In this document: positions 1-5,774 of the stretch, piece by piece
Layout: each line of letters opens with the position of its first letter
Numbering within the stretch: position 1 is the stretch's first letter
Origin: Pseudomonadota bacterium
Lineage (GTDB): Bacteria; Pseudomonadota; Alphaproteobacteria; Rhodospirillales; Magnetospirillaceae
Assembly: GCA_023426365.1 (NCBI GenBank)
Contig: JAFAAW010000041.1
Span: 1 to 14,910, forward strand
Length of the DNA: 14,910 bases
Direction of reading: 5' to 3'
The notes under the pieces: model-generated
Database searches by the model: none
What the model saw: the letters and a program-made list of their open reading frames with translations, nothing else
Told to the model about the DNA's origin: nothing
Translations under genes and position numbers: made by a program

Positions 1-39
1 AGCCGGTCTCGGAGCCCCGGAGGGGCGGAGAGACCGGCT
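1..39. terminator. Strong GC-rich stem-loop, possible terminator
   Basis: Ten bases at 1-10 (agccggtctc) pair perfectly with 30-39 (gagaccggct). An inner stem, gcccc at 14-18 with ggggc at 22-26, stacks inside it. There is no clear T-run on either side, so a canonical rho-independent terminator is not proven. It may end a gene lying left of the window, or be part of a structured RNA cut by the window edge. Confidence 0.4.
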
Positions 40-233
40 CCATTGCTCAAACCGCGCCACACGGCGTAACTTCGCCTAAGGCTCTACTCACGGCAGGATG
101 ATACTTCCAGAGCAGGGCAGCGCCCCCACCCCACTCCTGTTGGTTTGCGCCCGTTTGTGCGCTAGCATCCGCGCCGGATTTCGACCTCGCCTGACGCCGT
201 CTTGGCGTTCGGCCCTTGGATCATCGGCCCCAC
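40..233. other. Non-coding stretch with several short hairpins
   Basis: No credible gene is seen before the glycosyltransferase. Short complementary arms include ggcg/cgcc at 63-66 and 73-76, gctct/agagc at 81-85 and 109-113, and cagga/tcctg at 94-98 and 136-140. An open frame from 98 runs into the downstream gene in the wrong register and has an arginine/proline-rich shadow composition. The stretch could be an untranslated leader or part of a small structured RNA that starts left of the window; I recognise no known RNA family. Confidence 0.3.
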
Positions 234-1199
234 GTGAACATCCTTTTCATCACCGCCACCCGCATCGGCGACGCCGTGCTGTCCACCGGCCTGCTGTCGT
301 ACCTGCGCGACCGCTATCCCCAGGCGCGCTTCACCGTCGCCTGCGGCCCGGCGCCCGCCCCGCTGTTCGCCGTCCTGCCCGGCGTGGTGCGGGTGATTCC
401 CATGGTCAAGCGCCGCCGCGCCGGCCACTGGCTGGATTTGTGGCGCCAGACCGTGACCACGCCGTGGTCGCTGGTGGTGGATCTGCGCGGCTCGGCCATG
501 GGCTGGCTGGTTCCGGCCCTGCGGCGCAAGGTGATCCGGTCGGACTGGACGCCGCAGCACCGTCTGGTGCATCTGGCCCGCCTGTTCGGGCTTGAGAACG
601 CCCCGCCCCTGCCCCGCCTGTGCGGCGGCCCCGCGGCGGAGGCCCACGCCGGCCGGCTGATCCCGGCCGGGGTGCCGGTCCTGGCGGTCGGCCCCAGCGC
701 CAATTGGGGCGGCAAGCAGTGGCCGGCCCCGCGTTTCGCCGCCGCCGCCGAGCGCCTGACCGCACCCGACGGCCCGCTGCCCGGCGCCCCCATCGCGGTG
801 TTCGGTGCCCAGAACGAGCGCGCGGCGGTCGAGGCGTTCACCGCCGCCTTTCCCGCCGACCGCATCATCGATCTGGCCGGCAGCATCGACCTGCCCACGG
901 CCTATGCCTGTCTGGAGCGCTGCGCGTTCTATGTGGGCAATGATTCGGGGCTGATGCACATGGCGGCGGCGTCGGGCATTCCGACGCTGGGGCTGTTCGG
1001 CCCCAGTTCGGAAATCCTGTACGGTCCCATGGGACGGTGGTGCCGGGCCTTGCGCGGCCCGCGCAGCTTCGAGGACATTTGCCACGCCCCCGATTTCGAC
1101 CATCGCAGCCAGCGTTCGCTGATGGAGGATCTGGAGGTCGGGCCGGTGGTGAAGGCCGCCGCCGACCTGTGGGCGGCGGCTCAGGCCGCCAGGGCCTGA
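234..1199 (+). CDS. Glycosyltransferase family 9 (heptosyltransferase-like)
   Basis: This is a probable GT9 enzyme, the family that moves heptose or related sugars from nucleotide donors onto the lipopolysaccharide core at the cytoplasmic face of the inner membrane. The 321-residue product begins with the family-typical N-terminus NILFITATRIGDA (first Rossmann domain; RIGDA at about 10-14). It has the second-domain segment GPSANWGGKQWP at about 153-164 and the donor-binding signature GNDSGLMHMAAASG at about 235-248, followed by LGLFGPSS. Length is normal for GT9. I chose the GTG at 234 because it gives the usual family start; a TTG at 216 would add six residues, and neither has a clear ribosome binding site. 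The 3' end overlaps the convergent FlaF-like gene by 19 bases. The acceptor sugar cannot be told from sequence. Confidence 0.85.
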   Translation: MNILFITATRIGDAVLSTGLLSYLRDRYPQARFTVACGPAPAPLFAVLPGVVRVIPMVKRRRAGHWLDLWRQTVTTPWSLVVDLRGSAMGWLVPALRRKVIRSDWTPQHRLVHLARLFGLENAPPLPRLCGGPAAEAHAGRLIPAGVPVLAVGPSANWGGKQWPAPRFAAAAERLTAPDGPLPGAPIAVFGAQNERAAVEAFTAAFPADRIIDLAGSIDLPTAYACLERCAFYVGNDSGLMHMAAASGIPTLGLFGPSSEILYGPMGRWCRALRGPRSFEDICHAPDFDHRSQRSLMEDLEVGPVVKAAADLWAAAQAARA

Positions 1200-1612
1200 G
1201 CGCCGTCGCAGGCGAAACCGTCGAGCAGTTCCAGCAGCCAGGGGCCGAATTCCAGGTCGGTGCCGGCCCGCCGCGCCGCCCGCCAGCGATCCAGGATGTG
1301 GCCGAGCGCCCCGTCGGTGGCGGCCCGGCCGGCCAGCAGCCGGGCGAAGCAGCGGTTCAGCTCCACCAACTGATCCAGCCGGCGGCCGCCGGCCAGGATG
1401 ACGGCGGCGGTGTTGCGCAGCGCGACCCGATCCTCGGCCAACGGCGCAGCGGGCGCCAGTGCGTCCACCACCCGCCACAGCGCGTCGTTGAACGCAACAC
1501 CGTCCGTCTTGGCGGCTTCCGACTCGGCGCGGCTTAGTTGCAGCACGGCCACTTCCATCACCACCGCCAGCGCGATGTCGATGCGAACCCCGTATTGGGA
1601 CCAGGCAGCCAT
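1181..1612 (-). CDS. Small FlaF-like protein, paralogue 1
   Basis: A 143-residue, mostly helical protein with no signal peptide or membrane segment. Residues about 35-95 (FNDALWRVVDAL, then QLVELNRCFARLLAG at 81-95) follow the pattern I know from the alphaproteobacterial flagellin regulator FlaF: an N-x-x-LW motif, a hydrophobic helix, then a D/E-L-x-x-x-N-R helix. A C-terminal part of roughly 45 residues with WLLELLDGF extends beyond usual FlaF. The gene at 1778-2218 encodes a clear relative with the same layout. Start ATG at 1612 has a good ribosome binding site (ggagg, 7 bases upstream). No flbT or flagellin gene is in view, so a flagellar role is inference only. Its 3' end overlaps the convergent glycosyltransferase gene, and it lies downstream of the repeat array at 1650-1691. 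Confidence 0.65.
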   Translation of the reverse strand: MAAWSQYGVRIDIALAVVMEVAVLQLSRAESEAAKTDGVAFNDALWRVVDALAPAAPLAEDRVALRNTAAVILAGGRRLDQLVELNRCFARLLAGRAATDGALGHILDRWRAARRAGTDLEFGPWLLELLDGFACDGAQALAA

Positions 1613-1641
1613 GAGAACCTCCAGACGGGCTTCACATGCCC

Positions 1642-1683
1642 TTAGTATTGGTTTTCCGTGACATCAATGTGACGGAGCGTGAC
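1642..1683 (-). promoter_or_regulatory. Pho-box-like direct repeats with candidate -10
   Basis: Read on the minus strand, GTCAC occurs three times about one helical turn apart (plus-strand gtgac at 1658, 1669 and 1679). The inner two give CCGTCAC-N4-ATGTCAC, which resembles the known PhoB box (CTGTCAT/C repeated every 11 bases). A TACTAA hexamer at 1647-1642 lies 10 bases beyond the last repeat, as expected for an activator-dependent -10. It would drive the FlaF-like gene starting at 1612 with a leader of about 23 bases. The assignment to PhoB is tentative. Confidence 0.35.
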
Positions 1684-1691
1684 GGAAAACC
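1650..1691. repeat. 10-bp inverted repeat around the GTCAC array
   Basis: ggttttccgt at 1650-1659 is perfectly complementary to acggaaaacc at 1682-1691, with a 22-base spacer that contains the middle of the direct-repeat array. It could be an operator for a dimeric regulator or a hairpin in the transcript. Its overlap with the GTCAC repeats argues for a protein-binding region. Confidence 0.5.
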
Positions 1692-1731
1692 CAACCGGGC
1701 AAGGGAAGCAACCACACCGCACCTAGGGATA

Positions 1732-1754
1732 AGCCAAGTACCATTGGTATGGCT
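1732..1754 (-). terminator. Bulged hairpin after FlaF-like paralogue 2
   Basis: agcca (1732-1736) and tacc (1739-1742) pair with ggta (1746-1749) and tggct (1750-1754), leaving a two-base bulge and a three-base loop. It sits 24 bases past the stop codon of the minus-strand gene 1778-2218, so a weak terminator is plausible. There is no strong T-run. Confidence 0.35.
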
Positions 1755-1777
1755 TTGCCCTGTTCGAACAGCGGGGA

Positions 1778-2218
1778 TCAGACGGTTTCCGGCGTGATCG
1801 AAGCCACCAGCTCCAGCAGCCACGATTCGAGGCCCAGCGGCGAATCGGCCGCCGCCCATTGCGCCGCCAGCAGGTCGCGGCCCCGTTCCAGGGGCGTGGG
1901 GGCGGCCAGATCGCAGGCCAGCGACATGTTGCGGCCGGCGACGAAGGCCAGATCGCGCGGATCGACGCACGGGCAGGCATCCAGCGCCAGCATGGCCGCC
2001 ACGTGGTCGGCCACATGGATCAGCATCTCGCGTTCGGGCCAGCCGCGGCGGTCGCAGGCGATGGCGCGGATCTGGCGCCACAGGCGCAGGTTGTAGCTGA
2101 CCGCATCCTCGAGCTGGCGCGCCGATTTGGCGCGGACCAGCAGGCCACCCGCCACATCCAGGCAGACGGCCAATACCATCTCCAGGCGGTGATCCCGCCG
2201 GATCCACTGCACGCTCAT
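1778..2218 (-). CDS. Small FlaF-like protein, paralogue 2
   Basis: A 146-residue predicted soluble helical protein, paralogous to the 143-residue product encoded at 1181-1612. Shared landmarks are an N-terminal helix (EMVLAVCLDVAGG here, IALAVVMEVAVLQ there), the N-x-x-LWR motif (YNLRLWRQI at 42-50), a D-L-containing helix (DPRDLAFVAGRNMSLACDLA at 86-105) and the C-terminal WLLELVASI. The middle follows the FlaF pattern, so a relative of this flagellin-regulating family is my best guess. There is no flagellar neighbour to support it, and the molecular role is unknown. ATG at 2218 follows a strong agggagga ribosome binding site. The two paralogues lie head-to-tail on the same strand, 165 bases apart, and probably arose by tandem duplication followed by heavy divergence. 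Confidence 0.65.
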   Translation of the reverse strand: MSVQWIRRDHRLEMVLAVCLDVAGGLLVRAKSARQLEDAVSYNLRLWRQIRAIACDRRGWPEREMLIHVADHVAAMLALDACPCVDPRDLAFVAGRNMSLACDLAAPTPLERGRDLLAAQWAAADSPLGLESWLLELVASITPETV

Positions 2219-2242
2219 GTCGTCCTCCCTGACGCATTTGTT

Positions 2243-2266
2243 GCCCCGGACCCTACAACCCGGGGC
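2243..2266 (-). terminator. GC hairpin between GNAT gene and FlaF-like paralogue 2
   Basis: gccccgg (2243-2249) pairs perfectly with ccggggc (2260-2266) around a 10-base loop. It lies 65 bases past the GNAT stop codon and about 25 bases before the start of the next minus-strand gene. It may end the amidohydrolase-GNAT transcript, or form a leader hairpin just upstream of the ribosome binding site of the FlaF-like gene. Confidence 0.45.
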
Positions 2267-2331
2267 GCCCGTTTTCGAATAGGGCGATGGTCAGGACTGA
2301 CGGGAGGCACCCGCCTATGACTTCGGGAGCA

Positions 2332-2913
2332 TTACTCCAGGGGCGGCAATGGCGGCGCCGCGCAGCCATCGGGCAGCGGCCGGCTGTCGTCGCCCAATTC
2401 GCGATGCATCATCACCACGTCCACCCAGCGGCCGAATTTCAGCCCCACCCCGCGCAGCACACCCTCCTGGCGGAACCCCATGGCCCGGTGCAGCGCGATG
2501 GACGACTGGTTGGCCGAATCGCCGATTACCGCGATCATGCGGCGATACCCCATCTCGGTGCAGCGTTCGATGAGGCCCCCCAGCAACGCGCGGCCGACGC
2601 CACGGCGCTGGACGAAGGGGGCGACGTAGATGGAATCCTCGAGCGTGTAGCGATAGGCCGAACGCGGCCGCCACGGCCCGGCATAGGTATAGCCCACCAC
2701 CTCGCCGCGATCCTCGGCCACCAGATAGGGCATGCCGCGCTCCAGCGTGGCCGCGCGGCGGCGCACCATCTCGTCTACCGTCGGCGGCACTTCCTCGAAC
2801 GAGGCGGCGGTGCGGGTGACGTAGAAGGTGTAGATGGCCTGGACCTGGGCCATGTCGGCCTCGGTGGCGTCACGGATCAGCACCGGAAGCGGCGAATGCA
2901 GCGAAAGTGTCAT
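2332..2913 (-). CDS. GNAT N-acetyltransferase, Pat/MnaT-like
   Basis: A 193-residue acetyl-CoA-dependent N-acetyltransferase of the GNAT fold, closest in style to the phosphinothricin acetyltransferase / L-amino acid N-acyltransferase (MnaT, YncA) group, which acetylates small amino-acid-like substrates. Visible are the first strand and helix IRDATEADMAQVQAIY (about 13-28), the strand leading into the CoA loop SIYVAPFVQRRGVGRAL (94-110, with QRRGVG as pyrophosphate loop) and the family-typical ANQSSIALHRAMGF (134-147) before GVLRGVGLKFGRWVDVV. The proline-rich tail of about 15 residues is unconserved. Its ATG overlaps the amidohydrolase stop codon (ATGA), so the two are translationally coupled and probably serve one pathway of amino-acid derivatives. 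The exact substrate cannot be read from the sequence. Confidence 0.88.
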   Translation of the reverse strand: MTLSLHSPLPVLIRDATEADMAQVQAIYTFYVTRTAASFEEVPPTVDEMVRRRAATLERGMPYLVAEDRGEVVGYTYAGPWRPRSAYRYTLEDSIYVAPFVQRRGVGRALLGGLIERCTEMGYRRMIAVIGDSANQSSIALHRAMGFRQEGVLRGVGLKFGRWVDVVMMHRELGDDSRPLPDGCAAPPLPPLE

Positions 2914-3794
2914 GGGAAGGCGTGGTCCCTGGTCAATGCCGCCAATGCCGCCACAACCCCGTCCAGGTCGGCGGCCAGATGGTCGAAGCCGGGCAGCTTG
3001 GCATGGCGGCTTTCGTCCATGTAAAGGGCACGGTTGAGTTCGATCTGCAGCGCGTGGCTGCCGTTGCGCGGCTGGCCGTAATGACGGGTGGTGTAGCCGC
3101 CGGCATAGGGCGTGTTGCGCACCACCCGATAGCCGCGGCTGCGGAACGCCTCCTCGACCACCTGGGTGATCAGCGGCGCGCACGACGCGCCGTAGCAATC
3201 GCCCAGCACCACGTCCACCCGCGACAGCCCGACGTCGCGGTCCATGGGGCCGCCGATGGACGGCATGGAATGGCAATCCACCAGCAGCGACCAGCCGAAC
3301 CGCAGCCGGCTTTCGTCCACCAGCGCGGTCAGGCGGCGGTGATAGGGGCGATAGAATTGGGTCACCCGCCGTTCGATCTCGCTGACCGGCAGCTTGCCGG
3401 CATAGATTTCCGACCCCGTGGCCACCACGCGGGCGATGGTGCCCAACCCCGCCGCCACCCGTGGGCTGCGGGTGTTGGCGGCCGGCGGCAGCGGCCCCGA
3501 GAACATGGCCGGGTCCAGTTCGTAGGGTTCGCGGTTGGGGTCGAGAAAGGCGCGCGGAAAGCGGGCCGACAACAGCGGCGCGCCGTGGCGCACCACGCCC
3601 GCGAACAGCTCGTCCACGAAACTGTCCTCGGACCGGCGCAGCCCCTGGGGGTCCAGGCGCGAGGAGGCGACGAAATCGGCCGGATAGTCGCGCCCCGAAT
3701 GGGGCGAGGCGAACACCAGCGGCACCGTCCGTTCCGCGGGTTCGAGAACGGTCAGCACCGAACGGTCGTCGAAGGCGAGCGGCACGCGGTCCAT
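2910..3794 (-). CDS. N-formylglutamate amidohydrolase family protein
   Basis: A 294-residue zinc-dependent amidohydrolase of the FGase family (HutG type). Known members hydrolyse N-formyl-L-glutamate to glutamate and formate at the end of one histidine degradation route; many homologues act on other N-acyl amino acids. Family motifs in order are ASPHSGRDYP (29-38, likely metal-binding His32), PRAFLDPNREPYELDPAMF (80-98), LLVDCHSMPS (170-179, His175), NTPYAGGYTTRHYG (227-240) and LQIELNRALYMDE (249-261). Length is normal. No other hut gene is nearby, so a broader deacylase role paired with the coupled GNAT gene is possible. There is no ribosome binding site before ATG 3794, but a good promoter places the transcript start at or a few bases before the ATG, suggesting leaderless translation. 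Confidence 0.85.
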   Translation of the reverse strand: MDRVPLAFDDRSVLTVLEPAERTVPLVFASPHSGRDYPADFVASSRLDPQGLRRSEDSFVDELFAGVVRHGAPLLSARFPRAFLDPNREPYELDPAMFSGPLPPAANTRSPRVAAGLGTIARVVATGSEIYAGKLPVSEIERRVTQFYRPYHRRLTALVDESRLRFGWSLLVDCHSMPSIGGPMDRDVGLSRVDVVLGDCYGASCAPLITQVVEEAFRSRGYRVVRNTPYAGGYTTRHYGQPRNGSHALQIELNRALYMDESRHAKLPGFDHLAADLDGVVAALAALTRDHAFP

Positions 3795-3802
3795 GGTCCA
3801 AG

Positions 3803-3831
3803 GTATTAGCAGGTTGACGGCCCGCTGTCAC
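3803..3831 (-). promoter_or_regulatory. Sigma-70-like promoter of the amidohydrolase-GNAT operon
   Basis: On the minus strand, GTGACA (3831-3826), a 17-base spacer and TAATAC (3808-3803) match the housekeeping -35/-10 consensus at 5 of 6 and 4 of 6 positions. Only eight bases separate the -10 from the ATG at 3794, so transcription should start between about 3797 and the ATG itself. That fits the absent ribosome binding site. Confidence 0.6.
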
Positions 3832-3872
3832 AGGGGTGCATGTCCCCCCTCCCCCACGCGCACGGGCGGCCG

Positions 3873-3890
3873 AAAAAGAAAATCGAAAAA
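3873..3890 (+). promoter_or_regulatory. A-rich UP-element-like tract before the tRNA promoter
   Basis: Two A-tracts in an otherwise GC-rich region lie 15-32 bases upstream of the -35 hexamer of the tRNA promoter. That is roughly -50 to -67 from the predicted start, near where UP elements of stable-RNA promoters bind the RNA polymerase alpha subunit. Confidence 0.4.
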
Positions 3891-3904
3891 CATCACGGAA
3901 GTGC

Positions 3905-3933
3905 TTGCCAAGGGAATCAAAAGCGGTTAGAAG
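3905..3933 (+). promoter_or_regulatory. Promoter of the tRNA-Val gene
   Basis: TTGCCA (3905-3910), a spacer of exactly 17 bases and TAGAAG (3928-3933) stand 27 bases before the mature tRNA. The GC-rich accgccc stretch right after the -10 resembles the discriminator of stringently controlled stable-RNA promoters. Control by ppGpp is inference. Confidence 0.65.
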
Positions 3934-3960
3934 ACCGCCCTCGACGCCGTCAAGCGGCAC

Positions 3961-4035
3961 GGGCGATTAGCTCAGCGGTAGAGCACTTCCTTGACATGGA
4001 AGGGGTCACTAGTTCGATCCTAGTATCGCCCACCA
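3961..4035 (+). tRNA. tRNA-Val (anticodon GAC)
   Basis: A complete 75-base cloverleaf with genome-encoded CCA. Acceptor stem gggcgat (3961-3967) pairs with atcgccc (4025-4031), followed by discriminator A and cca at 4033-4035. The D arm contains the usual agctcagcggtagagc. Anticodon stem cttcc/ggaag (3986-3990, 3998-4002) encloses loop ttgacat with anticodon GAC (3993-3995), reading valine codons GUC and GUU. The T arm is actag-ttcgatc-ctagt. It stands alone with its own promoter and terminator. Confidence 0.97.
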
Positions 4036-4036
4036 T

Positions 4037-4068
4037 CGGCCCTCCTGGGGAAACCCAGGGGGGCCGTT
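4037..4068 (+). terminator. Rho-independent-type terminator after the tRNA
   Basis: A 13-bp stem with one G-T wobble (4037-4049 with 4054-4066) closes a GAAA tetraloop. It begins two bases after the tRNA CCA end. The following ttccacttc is only moderately T-rich, but position and stability make a terminator very likely. Confidence 0.8.
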
Positions 4069-4192
4069 CCACTTCCGGGGCGACGTCACCCGCCCATGGA
4101 ACGCCGGTGCCGGCATCGCCGGACGGCAAGGGCGCCTATCCCGACACCTATCCCTCCATTCGAAGAATTGTCCCCATCCGGCCGCCTGCCCA

Positions 4193-4206
4193 CCTAGCGA
4201 TCTAGG
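4193..4206. promoter_or_regulatory. 14-bp palindrome upstream of the small lipoprotein pair
   Basis: cctag-cgat-ctagg is a perfect inverted repeat with 5-bp arms, 24 bases before the ATG at 4231. It lies where a repressor could block transcription or initiation. No regulator family is recognised, and no clear -35/-10 pair is seen nearby. Confidence 0.3.
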
Positions 4207-4230
4207 CGGAAAAGACGGGGACACCACGCC

Positions 4231-4431
4231 ATGCACACGCTGTGCTTGGGGGCTGCGATGGTCGCGACGCTTGTTCTGGCGTCATGCGATGGCCATTACG
4301 GCACGATGACCGAAAGGCGCGAGCAGGCCGGGCTGCCCGACCAGGGCAACGATGCCCAGCGGGACGGCTATTACGACGGCGGCGTGTTCGATCCCGACCT
4401 GACCCGCCGCAACCTGCCGTTATCAGAATGA
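4231..4431 (+). CDS. Small putative lipoprotein (66 aa)
   Basis: The N-terminus is a lipoprotein signal peptide: a hydrophobic stretch LCLGAAMVATLV ending in the lipobox LASC with Cys19. The mature part would be 48 residues, polar, with DAQRDGYYDGGVFDPDL near the end and no recognised domain. Start ATG 4231 is supported by the signal peptide; the upstream gggga is a weak ribosome binding site. The stop overlaps the start of the next lipoprotein gene (ATGA at 4428-4431), so the two are coupled. I do not recognise the family. A small inner- or outer-membrane-anchored periplasmic protein is the most that can be said. Confidence 0.6.
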   Translation: MHTLCLGAAMVATLVLASCDGHYGTMTERREQAGLPDQGNDAQRDGYYDGGVFDPDLTRRNLPLSE

Positions 4432-4664
4432 GCGCCAAGCTGGCCGCACGTTGGGTTTTACGCTGGGTTCGGCTGTGGGCGCCGGTGGTGATGGTGGTGA
4501 TGGTGGTGATGGTGGTGGGCGTCACCCTGGCGGGGTGTGCCGGCCCCTATGACGGCGCGCTGGCAAGCCGCGAATTGCAGCGCCCGGTGCCGCCCTACAC
4601 CGCCGCCGACCACCGCGCGCTCGCTCCTTACCTGGCATCGCCGTATTTCCGCGACCGCAACTGA
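4428..4664 (+). CDS. Small putative lipoprotein with repeat-encoded signal peptide
   Basis: A 78-residue product. An unusually long basic N-region (MSAKLAARWVLRWVRLWAP) precedes a hydrophobic core built of valine-valine-methionine repeats, then the lipobox LAGC with Cys37. The mature part is about 42 residues (PYDGALASRELQRPVPPYTAADHR...) with no known domain. The VVM repeats come from a 9-bp tandem DNA repeat at 4484-4519, so the signal core could change length in frame by slippage. The ATG at 4428 overlaps the previous stop codon, indicating translational coupling. An upstream in-frame extension to 4242 was not used because the coupled start gives a sensible lipoprotein. Function unknown. 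Confidence 0.6.
   Translation: MSAKLAARWVLRWVRLWAPVVMVVMVVMVVGVTLAGCAGPYDGALASRELQRPVPPYTAADHRALAPYLASPYFRDRN
4484..4519 (+). repeat. 9-bp tandem repeat (ggtggtgat) x about 4
   Basis: Three exact copies of ggtggtgat (4484-4492, 4493-4501, 4502-4510) are followed by a fourth that ends ggg instead of gat. In the reading frame of the lipoprotein gene it encodes VVM units forming the signal-peptide hydrophobic core. Confidence 0.85.
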
Positions 4665-4738
4665 GCGGATGCGCATCGACGGGTGCCGGCAGGTTTGCTA
4701 ACGTCATCGGCCACGAACGCGTCCAGGAATTGCGCCCC

Positions 4739-5653
4739 GTGACCATCTATCTACCCATCGCCGGATTGTCGGTGGACGTCTATGCCCTGCTGGTGCTGGG
4801 CGGCGGCGTCGGCTTCCTGTCGGGGCTGTTCGGCGTGGGCGGCGGCTTTCTGCTGACCCCGTTCCTGATGTTCATGGGCATCCCGCCCGCGGTTGCGGTG
4901 GCCACCGGCGCCAACCAGGTGGTCGGCGCCTCGGTTTCGGGACTGATCGCCCATTGGCGGCGCAAGAACGTGGACGTGCGCATGGGCCTGGTGCTGCTGG
5001 TGGGCGGCCTTGCCGGCTCGACCGTCGGCGTCGCGCTGTTCGGCTGGCTGAAAAAGCTGGGCCAGATCGATCTGGTCATCGCGCTGTGCTACGTCATCTT
5101 CCTGGGCTTCATCGGGCTGACCATGGGCTGGGAATCCCTGTCCACCCTGCGCAAGCGCGGCAGCTCGGTCATTCCGCGCAAGCGGCACCGCCATCCGTGG
5201 CCGGGCCTGCCGCTCAAGATGCGCTTTCCCCGCTCGGGCCTGTACATCAGCGTGCTGATGCCGCTGGGGGTGGGCGTGTTCGGCGGCGTGCTGTCCGCTA
5301 TCATGGGGGTGGGCGGCGGCTTCGTCATGGTGCCGCTGATGATCTACGTGCTGGAAATGCCCACCACCGTGGTGGTCGGCACGTCGCTGTTCCAGATCCT
5401 GTTCGTCACCGCCAACGTCACCTTCCTGCAGGCGGTGCACACCCAGACGGTGGACGCGGTGCTGATGGTGACGCTGTTGGTGGGCGGCGTGGTGGGCGCC
5501 CAGATGGGGGCGCGCTTCGGCGCCAAGCTGCGCGCCGAACAACTGCGCCTGCTGCTGGCACTGATCGTGCTGGCGGTGTGCCTGCGCCTCGGCCTGGACC
5601 TGGTGCTGACGCCGGGCGACCGCTTCAGCCTGGATGCCGCCCTTGGCGGGTAG
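4739..5653 (+). CDS. TauE/SafE family membrane transporter
   Basis: A 304-residue polytopic inner-membrane protein of the TauE/SafE (DUF81) family, proposed exporters or importers of small anions such as sulfite, sulfoacetate or other organosulfur compounds. The two homologous halves are plain: GFLSGLFGVGGGFLLTP (about 26-42) followed by PPAVAVATGANQVVG, and GGVLSAIMGVGGGFVMVP (about 182-199) followed by PTTVVVGTSLFQ. A basic loop, RKRGSSVIPRKRHRHP (about 138-153), separates the halves. I predict about eight helices. I chose GTG 4739 because it gives the family-like start TIYLPIAGLSVD and has agga 10 bases upstream; TTG at 4730 is too close to that site. The minus-strand rhodanese beyond its 3' end handles sulfane sulfur, so a shared sulfur theme is possible, but the substrate is not shown by sequence. 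Confidence 0.85.
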   Translation: MTIYLPIAGLSVDVYALLVLGGGVGFLSGLFGVGGGFLLTPFLMFMGIPPAVAVATGANQVVGASVSGLIAHWRRKNVDVRMGLVLLVGGLAGSTVGVALFGWLKKLGQIDLVIALCYVIFLGFIGLTMGWESLSTLRKRGSSVIPRKRHRHPWPGLPLKMRFPRSGLYISVLMPLGVGVFGGVLSAIMGVGGGFVMVPLMIYVLEMPTTVVVGTSLFQILFVTANVTFLQAVHTQTVDAVLMVTLLVGGVVGAQMGARFGAKLRAEQLRLLLALIVLAVCLRLGLDLVLTPGDRFSLDAALGG

Positions 5654-5713
5654 AGCGGCGAGCGTTGGGTCCGTCGCACGGCCACGATCTGCCGCCATTG
5701 CGGCGGCGGCCAA

Positions 5714-5729
5714 GCGCGCGGAGGCGCGC
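5714..5729. terminator. GC hairpin between TauE/SafE and rhodanese genes
   Basis: gcgcgc (5714-5719) pairs with gcgcgc (5724-5729) across a four-base ggag loop, in the 177-base gap between two convergent genes. It is usable from either strand but lacks a T-run. A second candidate in the same gap is a bulged hairpin at 5758-5790 (catcga/tcgatg with outer ccac/gtgg). Confidence 0.4.
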
Positions 5730-5774
5730 GCCCGGCGAGGGCCAACATAAAACCGGACCACCGCGCATCGAAGT

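Noticed and set aside
216..233. TTG start for the glycosyltransferase at 216
   Set aside because: It adds six residues not typical of GT9 N-termini and has no ribosome binding site; GTG 234 gives the usual family start.
98..595. Plus-strand 165-residue frame at the left edge
   Set aside because: It overlaps the glycosyltransferase gene in another register and has low-complexity arginine/proline-rich content.
2332..3960. 542-residue fusion reading of the GNAT frame extended upstream
   Set aside because: The extension is an out-of-frame reading of the amidohydrolase gene. The real GNAT start is the ATGA overlap at 2913.
4458..4676. Minus-strand frame with a long histidine run
   Set aside because: The histidines are the complement of the ggtggtgat tandem repeat inside the plus-strand lipoprotein gene; no ribosome binding site or domain supports it.
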